8,360 nucleotides of DNA from a bacterium (GTDB lineage: Bacteria > Patescibacteriota > Minisyncoccia > Phycocordibacterales > Phycocordibacteraceae): the NCBI GenBank assembly GCA_021817685.1, contig JAKAGD010000028.1, forward strand, positions 1-8,360, read 5' to 3'. The translations under genes were made by a program, and so were the position numbers. This document shows, piece after piece, positions 1-6,072 of this stretch. Under the pieces are notes generated by a model that did not search any database, had not been told where the DNA came from, and saw only the letters and a list, made by a program, of their open reading frames with translations. Position 1 is the stretch's first letter, and each line of letters opens with the position of its first letter.

Positions 1-739
1 CACCATCCGCATCCTGGATGCGATGCGGGAAGTCGGACTCAGCAAGACACGGTTCTACCAGGCGTCGTCGAGCGAGATGTTCGGCAAGGCGCTCGAGCTC
101 CCGCTTAAGGAGACCACGCCCTTCCACCCGCGCTCGCCGTACGGCGTCGCAAAGGTGTACGCCTACTGGACAACGCGGAACTATCGCGAGAGCTATGGCA
201 TGTTCGCCGCGAACGGCATCCTCTTCAACCACGAGAGCGAACGGCGCGGCGAGACCTTCGTCACGCGCAAGATCACGCAGGGGCTCTCGCGCATCAAGCT
301 CGGCACGGAGAAGAAGCTGTACCTGGGCAACCTTGATGCGCGGCGCGATTGGGGCCACTCACGGGACTACGTGGAAGGCATGTGGCGCATACTCCAGCAC
401 ACGGAACCGGATGATTTCATCCTGTCCACGAACGAAACGCACAGCGTACGCGAGTTCGTGGAAGAGGCCGGGAGCGTGCTCGGGATGGACATCATATGGA
501 GAGGCAAAGGCCTGAAAGAAAAAGGGATTGATAAGAACACCGGCAAGACCATCATTGAGGTAGACCCTAAATATTTCCGCCCCGCGGAAGTGGACGTCCT
601 TCTGGGCGACTATTCCAAGGCGAAGGAGAAGCTCGGCTGGAAGCCGAAGATAACGTTCAAAAAGCTCGTCCGGCTCATGACCGAAGCCGATTTTAAGAAA
701 GAGAGCCGTGCTACGATGAAGACGACACGGAAGTCATGA
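1..739 (+). CDS. gmd: GDP-mannose 4,6-dehydratase, C-terminal part (5' end outside window)
   Basis: Catalyses NADP-dependent conversion of GDP-D-mannose to GDP-4-keto-6-deoxy-D-mannose, the first step to GDP-L-fucose and related deoxyhexoses, in the cytoplasm. The reading frame is open from base 2, before the first ATG at base 23, so this is the last 245 codons. About 110 N-terminal residues, including the Rossmann glycine motif, should lie upstream. Visible short-chain dehydratase landmarks are QASSSEMFG (Ser where E. coli GMD has the active-site Thr, followed by the catalytic Glu), SPYGVAKVYAYW (catalytic Tyr and Lys of YxxxK), RRGETFVTRKIT, LGNLDARRDWGHSRDYVEG, and the C-terminal YFRPAEVDVLLGD and KLGWKP blocks. 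These separate GMD from other sugar dehydratases. The stop overlaps the fcl start as ATGA, indicating translational coupling. Family assignment is very secure; only the start is missing. Confidence 0.96.
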   Translation, partial: TIRILDAMREVGLSKTRFYQASSSEMFGKALELPLKETTPFHPRSPYGVAKVYAYWTTRNYRESYGMFAANGILFNHESERRGETFVTRKITQGLSRIKLGTEKKLYLGNLDARRDWGHSRDYVEGMWRILQHTEPDDFILSTNETHSVREFVEEAGSVLGMDIIWRGKGLKEKGIDKNTGKTIIEVDPKYFRPAEVDVLLGDYSKAKEKLGWKPKITFKKLVRLMTEADFKKESRATMKTTRKS

Positions 740-1665
740 AGAAGTCATCAAAAATATTCGTCGCCGGCCACCGCGGTCTCGTGGGGTCGGCGCTCGTGCG
801 CCGGTTGAAAGCGCTCGGTTATACGAACATCGTCACGCGGACGCATCAAGAGCTCGATCTTTTGGACAGCAAGAAAGTGCTGGCGTTCTTCAAACGGGAA
901 AAGCCGGAGTACGTGTTCCTCGCGGCGGCGAAGGTCGGCGGCATCATGGCGAACAAAACGCGTCCCGCCGAGTTCATCCGCGAGAACCTGGTCGTTGAGA
1001 CGAACGTCATTGATAGCGCGTACCGCGCCGGCGTGAAGAAGCTCCTTTTCCTGGGGAGCTCTTGCATCTATCCCAAATTCGCCCCCCAGCCGATAAAAGA
1101 AGAGCATCTGATGACGGGGTCGCTCGAGGAGACTAATCACGCCTACGCCATCGCCAAGATCGCCGGCATATTCATGTGCCGGGCATATAACGAACAGTAC
1201 GGAACCGATTTCATCTCGGTGATGCCCACGAACTTGTACGGGCCGAACGATAATTTCGATCCGATGAATTCTCATGTCCTCCCGGCGCTCATTCGGCGAT
1301 TCCATGAGGCGAAGCGGGATGGAAACAAGGAGGTGGTCATCTGGGGGACCGGATCACCGAAACGCGAGTTCCTCCACGTGGACGACCTCGCGGACGCCTG
1401 CGTGTTTCTCATGAAGAAGTACAGCGGTTCGGGCATCGTGAACATCGGCACCGGCACGGACCTCTCGATAAAATCTCTCGCCGAGAAAATACGAAAGGTC
1501 GTCGGCTACAAAGGAAAGATAGCGTGGGACAGGACCAAGCCGGACGGTACGCCCCGGAAACTGCTGAGCGTAAAGAAGCTTCATAAGCTCGGCTGGAAGC
1601 ACAAGATCGGCCTCGACAATGGCCTCAAAAAGACATACGCGTGGTACACGGAGAACTATGACTAG
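736..1665 (+). CDS. fcl: GDP-L-fucose synthase (GDP-4-keto-6-deoxymannose 3,5-epimerase/4-reductase)
   Basis: Bifunctional NADPH-dependent enzyme that epimerises C3 and C5 of GDP-4-keto-6-deoxymannose and reduces C4, giving GDP-L-fucose. It uses the product of the gene just upstream. The 309 residues match the usual length. The Rossmann motif is GHRGLVG (residues 11-17). The catalytic set is intact: Ser108 in GSSCIYP, Cys110, Tyr137 and Lys141 in YAIAK, and His180 in NSHVLPALIRRFHEA, corresponding to E. coli Ser107, Cys109, Tyr136, Lys140 and His179. SVMPTNLYGPNDNF, REFLHVDDLA and KPDGTPRKLL are also family blocks. The ATG at 736 overlaps the gmd stop by 4 nt and places the protein N-terminus just before the first beta strand. 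The 3' end overlaps the permease by 8 nt. No residue needed for activity is seen to be lost. Confidence 0.97.
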   Translation: MKKSSKIFVAGHRGLVGSALVRRLKALGYTNIVTRTHQELDLLDSKKVLAFFKREKPEYVFLAAAKVGGIMANKTRPAEFIRENLVVETNVIDSAYRAGVKKLLFLGSSCIYPKFAPQPIKEEHLMTGSLEETNHAYAIAKIAGIFMCRAYNEQYGTDFISVMPTNLYGPNDNFDPMNSHVLPALIRRFHEAKRDGNKEVVIWGTGSPKREFLHVDDLADACVFLMKKYSGSGIVNIGTGTDLSIKSLAEKIRKVVGYKGKIAWDRTKPDGTPRKLLSVKKLHKLGWKHKIGLDNGLKKTYAWYTENYD

Positions 1666-2482
1666 CGCCGTCACCATCATCCGACCGAAGAAAGTTTTGA
1701 GCTGGCGGGACTTCCAGGAGCTCTGGGAGTACCGGGAGCTTATGTACTTCTTCGTGTGGCGCGATTTCAAAGTGCGCTACAAGCAGACCATCGTCGGTGT
1801 CGGCTGGGCCATCTTCCAGCCGTTCATGAGTATGGTCGTTTTCAGTCTGTTCTTTGGCACCCTGCTCAAAATACCCTCCGACGGAACACCGTACCCTATC
1901 TTCGTCTACACCGGCCTCCTCTTCTGGCAGTTCTTTTCAACCGCACTCGGTGACACGAGCAGTGTCCTCACCAGCAATCAGTCCATCATCACCAAGGTCT
2001 ACTTCCCGCGCCTGATACTTCCCTTCGCCTCGGTCGCAACGAAACTCGTCGACTTCGCCGTCGCTTCGACAATTCTTGCGGGCATGATGGTCTACTACGG
2101 CTATGCGCCGCACCTCACCGGGCTTTTCATTCTCCCGCTTCTCCTCCTCATCACCTTTATGGCATCGGTGGGCGGCGGTTTGTTCCTTGCCGCACTCAAT
2201 GTGAAATACCGCGATGTCCGTTATGCGCTTCCCTATTTTATGCAGATACTCATGTTCGTCACGCCGGTCATCTATCCGGCAAGCATCGCCGGCAAATATT
2301 CTTTCCTCCTCGCTATCAATCCGATGATGGGTGTCATTCAGACTGCGCGCGCGACCCTGCTCGGGACGGCGCCGGCGAACTGGTTCCTCCTCTCCCTCTC
2401 GTTCACTGCCTGCCTCACATTGCTCGTCATCGGTATAGTGTATTTCAAAAAGACGGAGCGCTATTTCGCCGATGTCGCCTAA
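1658..2482 (+). CDS. wzm: Polysaccharide ABC exporter permease (Wzm-like, ABC-2 type)
   Basis: Integral inner-membrane subunit of an ABC exporter that moves a lipid-linked O-antigen or capsular glycan across the cytoplasmic membrane. The 274 residues fit the family. The cytoplasmic N-terminal block WRDFKVRYKQTIVGVGWAIFQP (residues 34-55) and the NVKYRDVRYALPYFMQ block (181-196) are hallmarks of this class. About six hydrophobic segments can be read, roughly 52-72, 81-102, 128-148, 154-180, 190-210 and 245-263. The start at 1658 is preferred over an in-frame ATG at 1619 because the upstream extension is basic, unlike the family, and read over fcl coding sequence. GGAG lies at 1650-1653 before the chosen ATG, at a rather short spacing. 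It overlaps fcl by 8 nt and the ATPase gene by 11 nt. The exact glycan exported cannot be read from the permease. Confidence 0.93.
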   Translation: MTSAVTIIRPKKVLSWRDFQELWEYRELMYFFVWRDFKVRYKQTIVGVGWAIFQPFMSMVVFSLFFGTLLKIPSDGTPYPIFVYTGLLFWQFFSTALGDTSSVLTSNQSIITKVYFPRLILPFASVATKLVDFAVASTILAGMMVYYGYAPHLTGLFILPLLLLITFMASVGGGLFLAALNVKYRDVRYALPYFMQILMFVTPVIYPASIAGKYSFLLAINPMMGVIQTARATLLGTAPANWFLLSLSFTACLTLLVIGIVYFKKTERYFADVA

Positions 2483-3746
2483 ACCTATGGAACACGTCAT
2501 CGAAGTAAAGGATCTGGGAAAGAAGTACACGATCAACCACCATCGCGGCGGATACATCACGCTCCGCGATGTGCTTACTCACATCATCAAAAGCCCGCTT
2601 CGCTTTCTGAAGAAAAAAGCGCGGGAGGTCGCGGGCATCGATACAAAAGAAGATTTCTGGGCGCTTCGGCACGTCGACTTCGCTATTGAACCGGGAGAAG
2701 TGGTGGGCGTCATCGGCCGCAACGGCGCCGGAAAATCAACGCTCCTGAAGATACTCACCGGCATCACGCCCCCGACGGAAGGAGAAGTGCGGATGAAAGG
2801 ACGGATCGCTTCCCTGCTTGAGGTCGGCACCGGTTTTCATCCGGAACTCACCGGACGCGAAAATATTTTCCTCAACGGCGCCATTTTGGGTATGACACGG
2901 AAAGAGATGGTGAAGAACTTCGACTCCATCGTTGCATTCGCCGAGATAGAAAAATTCCTCGATACGCCCGTCAAATACTACTCGAGCGGGATGTACGTCC
3001 GGCTCGCCTTCTCGGTCGCATCGCATATGGAACCGGATATCCTGCTGGTCGACGAGGTGCTTGCGGTCGGCGACACGGAGTTCCAGAAGAAATGCCTCGG
3101 TAAGATGGAGGAGGTCACCCAGAAACAGGGGCGGACGATACTCTTCGTCAGCCACAATCTGTCGGCGATACGGAGATTGTGCAAGAAGACCATCTTGATA
3201 GAAAAGGGTGAGGTAAAGATGTTCGACACGACCGAGAAAGTCATCGGCCACTACCTCTCCCTCGCCACCCACAACTCGACGAATCTCTTTGCGCCTACGC
3301 CGGGCAAGAGAGCGCAGGTGACCAAAGTAAGCATCAAAGACAAAGACGGCGAACTCTCAGCCCGCCTGCCGGTCGACGAAGGATTCTCGCTCGATATAGA
3401 GTTTGAAGTCTCAGACCCCACAAAGGCGGTGCTCTCCGTGTTGTTCTACGCGGAGGGAGACATACTCCTCTTCTCCTCCGAATCGGACAAGGACGCCCAG
3501 CTCCGCGACTACGCACCCGGTACCTACCGGACCACGATCAAGATACCGCCGAACCTGTTCAATGTCGGTATGTACTACTTCGAGACACGGTTCCACCGGC
3601 CGGGCATTGAGCTTATGGATATAAAACAGAACGTCAGTTTCGAAATAACCGACTCGAGCGATAACCCGCGCTCCATCGTCTTTAGCGGACAGCACTCGGG
3701 GAAACTGGCGGCTGTGCTTGATTACCAAACCGAGAAAACAAGCTAA
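2472..3746 (+). CDS. wzt: Polysaccharide ABC exporter ATP-binding protein with C-terminal glycan-binding domain (Wzt-like)
   Basis: ATPase partner of the upstream permease. The 424 residues hold a nucleotide-binding domain (about 7-265) and a beta-rich C-terminal extension (about 275-424) of the Wzt-C type. Walker A is GRNGAGKST (82-90), the signature is YSSGMYVRLAF (170-180), Walker B with the catalytic Glu is ILLVDEVLAVGD (190-201), and the switch His is His228 in FVSHN. The usual Q-loop position falls in LLEVGTGFHPELTGREN (115-131), as in other polysaccharide exporters. In E. coli O9a and Klebsiella O12 the C-terminal domain recognises a cap on the finished chain and controls export; the same role here is inferred. 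Start ATG at 2472 overlaps the permease stop by 11 nt. A second ATG at 2487 (MEHVIEVKDLGKKY) is also a plausible start, and neither has a strong Shine-Dalgarno. Confidence 0.94.
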   Translation: MSPKPMEHVIEVKDLGKKYTINHHRGGYITLRDVLTHIIKSPLRFLKKKAREVAGIDTKEDFWALRHVDFAIEPGEVVGVIGRNGAGKSTLLKILTGITPPTEGEVRMKGRIASLLEVGTGFHPELTGRENIFLNGAILGMTRKEMVKNFDSIVAFAEIEKFLDTPVKYYSSGMYVRLAFSVASHMEPDILLVDEVLAVGDTEFQKKCLGKMEEVTQKQGRTILFVSHNLSAIRRLCKKTILIEKGEVKMFDTTEKVIGHYLSLATHNSTNLFAPTPGKRAQVTKVSIKDKDGELSARLPVDEGFSLDIEFEVSDPTKAVLSVLFYAEGDILLFSSESDKDAQLRDYAPGTYRTTIKIPPNLFNVGMYYFETRFHRPGIELMDIKQNVSFEITDSSDNPRSIVFSGQHSGKLAAVLDYQTEKTS

Positions 3747-3757
3747 GATACACGGAT

Positions 3758-5524
3758 ATGTGTGGGATCTTGAGCGTCGCGGGAAATTCCGCCCAAAAGT
3801 ACGCGGGAGATGTGACCGCGCGCGCTATCGCTTCCCTCTCCAAGCGCGGACCGGATGACCACGGCACACTCGCATTCCCCCGCTGCATCCTGGCCCAAAC
3901 CCGCCTCTCCATCATCGATCTCTCGGGCGGGCACCAGCCAATGCGCGATAATGCACGCAACATCGCCATCACGTTCAACGGCGAGATCTACAATTACCGC
4001 GAGTTGAAAAAGGTGCTTGCCGCGAAAGGCCATGCCTTTTCCACGAATTCCGACACTGAAGTCATCCTTAAGGCATACCTAGAGTACGGTACGGACTGCC
4101 CGAAATACCTGGACGGAATGTTCGCTTTCGCCCTCTGGGACGAAGAGAGCCAAACGTTTTTTATGGCGCGCGACCGTTTCGGCAAAAAGCCGCTCTATTA
4201 CGCATTTGATGCGGACAAGAACCTGATCGTCGCTTCCGAGATAAAAGCGCTTGCGGCCGCCGGCATTACCGGCATACTGGATGAGCGAGCGCTGGATAAC
4301 TACCTCCAGCTCATGTACATACCGCCATGGAAGTCCATATATAAGAATGTTTTTCAGCTCCCGCCCGCGCATAGCGCCGTGTACCGGAACGGAGAACTGA
4401 ATATACAGAGATACTGGGACATCCCCTTTCGGCCAATAGCCATAAGCTACGATGAGGCTAAGGAGGAAGTCCGGCGGCTCCTCTCCAAAGCCGTGGAGAA
4501 GAGGATGCTCGCTGCGGATGTCGAAGTCGGTTCACTTCTCTCCGGCGGCGTGGACTCCACTATCGTATCCATCCTTGCGAGCAAGCACCTCGATCATCCG
4601 CTGAAGACATTCTCCCTCGGCTATGGGGATTACATCAACGAGCTCCCCTACGCAAAACAAGCGGCGGACTACATGCAGAGCGAACACTACACTGCGGAAG
4701 CCGGCGGGGACATGGTGGAAGAGTTGGAGAAAGTTCTCTCTTATTTCGACGAGCCGCATGCCGACTCTTCAGACTTCCCCCAGCACATCATCTCGGAGCT
4801 TGCGGCGAGCAAGGTGAAGGTGGCGCTCTCCGGCGACGGCGGCGATGAAATATTCATGGGCTATGGGTGGCACACGCGACACCTCCACCTGTCCTACCGC
4901 GCACACACTTTTGAGAAACTATTTCTCAATCCCTTCCAGGGTCGCACCCGCTCTCAACGCGTCTTCTCCCCGCTCCAGCGGTTGGCGCTCTGGGGCTCAA
5001 TTTCCCCGATAAATAACGGCATTTACTCTGAAGATGCATACCGCGCGAGTCTCGACCCGCTGCAGAAAATAACGACCTTCGACCTCACTACCTATCTGCC
5101 GGGGCAACTACTCTCCAAGGTGGACCGCACCAGCATGATGCACGGGCTCGAGGTGCGTTCCCCCTTCCTTGATACGGCGCTTGTAGAATTCGTCATCAAC
5201 CTCCCGACCGAATTCAAGTCCGGCAAAGACGGCGGAAAAATAATCCTGAAAGACCTGCTCTCCGAGTTTATGCCGAAGGAATTCGTCTACCGGCGCAAGC
5301 AGGGCTTCGGCGCGCCGGTCGGCAAGTGGCTCCGCGAACCGAAGATGCGTGGCTACGCGACGCAGAAACTGGGCGCCGGCGCGAAAATCCGCTCCCTCTT
5401 CGTCGGTAAGACGATCGATTTCCTGCTCAATGATTTTTACGGCAAGAACTATGATCGCTCCGGATTGCGCCTCTGGCTGCTCCTCTGTCTGGAGATCTGG
5501 CTGGAGAAACATGGTGGAACATGA
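3758..5524 (+). CDS. asnB: Asparagine synthetase B-type glutamine-hydrolysing amidotransferase
   Basis: Class II glutamine amidotransferase joined to an ATP-dependent synthetase domain, 588 residues against 554 for E. coli AsnB. The mature glutaminase nucleophile is Cys2 (MCGILS), with Arg49 in TRLSIID, NGEIYNY (74-80) and the SDTE block with Asp99. The synthetase half has the PP-loop SGGVDST (262-268), SGDGGDE (358-364), LSKVDRTSM (452-460) and HGLEVRSPFLD (462-472). Every catalytic motif I can check is intact. The known family reaction is aspartate to asparagine using glutamine and ATP. Inside a glycan cluster, such paralogues are often thought to amidate another carboxylate, for example a uronic acid sugar; that is inference. 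It starts 11 nt after wzt, the only non-overlapping junction of the operon, with no clear Shine-Dalgarno, and ends in an ATGA overlap with the methyltransferase gene. Confidence 0.93.
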   Translation: MCGILSVAGNSAQKYAGDVTARAIASLSKRGPDDHGTLAFPRCILAQTRLSIIDLSGGHQPMRDNARNIAITFNGEIYNYRELKKVLAAKGHAFSTNSDTEVILKAYLEYGTDCPKYLDGMFAFALWDEESQTFFMARDRFGKKPLYYAFDADKNLIVASEIKALAAAGITGILDERALDNYLQLMYIPPWKSIYKNVFQLPPAHSAVYRNGELNIQRYWDIPFRPIAISYDEAKEEVRRLLSKAVEKRMLAADVEVGSLLSGGVDSTIVSILASKHLDHPLKTFSLGYGDYINELPYAKQAADYMQSEHYTAEAGGDMVEELEKVLSYFDEPHADSSDFPQHIISELAASKVKVALSGDGGDEIFMGYGWHTRHLHLSYRAHTFEKLFLNPFQGRTRSQRVFSPLQRLALWGSISPINNGIYSEDAYRASLDPLQKITTFDLTTYLPGQLLSKVDRTSMMHGLEVRSPFLDTALVEFVINLPTEFKSGKDGGKIILKDLLSEFMPKEFVYRRKQGFGAPVGKWLREPKMRGYATQKLGAGAKIRSLFVGKTIDFLLNDFYGKNYDRSGLRLWLLLCLEIWLEKHGGT

Positions 5525-6057
5525 AAAACATCATTAATGCTCTTCTCAGGAAAATAACGGGGTACCAGCTATCGAAATTTGACGCCGCTCCGTACGCATT
5601 CCGGGAGAAGCTCATCGACTTCATCGAACAGAGTCGTCCGAGCGGAAAAATACTCGACATAGGTTCGGCGCGCTGGGACTACCCCAAGAAACGGTTTGGG
5701 ACGAAAAATGTGACCACGCTTGATGTAGAACCGCCCGCCGACGTCATCGGGAGCGTAATGCGGATGCCGTTTCCGGATAATTCTTTCGAGTGCGTCCTGT
5801 GCTTCGAGACATTGGAACATGTTGAGGATCCGTTCAAGGCGCTTGCCGAGATACATCGCGTCTTAAAACCGGGAGGGCAGTTCATCGGCTCCGCCCCGTT
5901 CGCATATGAGCTCCACGGCGAAGAATACGGCGATTATTGGCGGTTCACCCGGCAAGGATGGGAAAAACTGCTCGCCAAGTTCAAGGAGGTCTCGGTTATG
6001 CCCTTCGCCGGCAAAGAGTTGTCGCCCGGGTGGTATTTTGTTACCGCCCGAAAGTAA
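5521..6057 (+). CDS. Class I SAM-dependent methyltransferase, small
   Basis: A 178-residue cytoplasmic methyltransferase of the Methyltransf_11 type; the acceptor is unknown. Motif I reads KILDIGSARWDYP (43-55): the acidic residue and first glycine are present but the usual GxG continuation is replaced by SAR. TLDVEP (66-71) supplies the acidic end of beta 2, RMPFPDNSFECVLCFETLEHVEDP (81-104) covers motifs II-III, and RVLKPGGQFIGSAPF (113-127) is the typical post-motif. The stretch HGEEYGDYWRFTRQGWEKLL (132-151) resembles a DYWR(F/Y)T block common in methyltransferases from O-antigen and capsule loci. The start overlaps the asnB stop as ATGA, with GGTGG just upstream. It is the last forward gene before the strand change. 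Likely targets are a sugar hydroxyl or a terminal residue of the glycan, inferred only from context. Confidence 0.88.
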   Translation: MKNIINALLRKITGYQLSKFDAAPYAFREKLIDFIEQSRPSGKILDIGSARWDYPKKRFGTKNVTTLDVEPPADVIGSVMRMPFPDNSFECVLCFETLEHVEDPFKALAEIHRVLKPGGQFIGSAPFAYELHGEEYGDYWRFTRQGWEKLLAKFKEVSVMPFAGKELSPGWYFVTARK

Positions 6058-6072
6058 GCGTCATCGCTTTTT
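6056..6072 (+). terminator. Possible short intrinsic terminator at the convergent gene ends
   Basis: AAGCG (6056-6060), a TCAT loop and CGCTT (6065-6069) form a 5-bp stem followed directly by three more T (6070-6072). It overlaps both stop codons and sits exactly where the forward operon meets the reverse gene. The stem has only three G-C pairs, so it may be weak or fortuitous. Read on the reverse strand, the same stem is followed by a poorer T run (ACTTT). Confidence 0.3.

Noticed and set aside
18..515. Forward open frame overlapping gmd in another frame
   Set aside because: The translation is almost entirely Arg, Ser, Thr and Ala, which is typical of an out-of-frame reading of a GC-rich gene.
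748..1305. Long reverse-strand open frame opposite fcl
   Set aside because: It lies wholly antisense to a gene with every catalytic motif intact, and its translation is rich in Arg, Glu and His with no recognisable domain. It is a coding shadow.
1619..1657. Upstream in-frame ATG as the start of the permease
   Set aside because: It would add 13 mostly basic residues not typical of the family and increase the overlap with fcl; the ATG at 1658 has a GGAG before it.
1937..2560. Reverse-strand open frame of about 200 codons opposite wzm
   Set aside because: Low-complexity charged translation, antisense to a clear membrane protein gene; no family pattern.
2493..2660. Extra sequence between the first strand and Walker A of the Wzt-like ATPase, considered as a novel insertion
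   Set aside because: Polysaccharide-export ATPases commonly carry a comparable segment ending in FWALR(D/H)V before Walker A, so it is a family trait.
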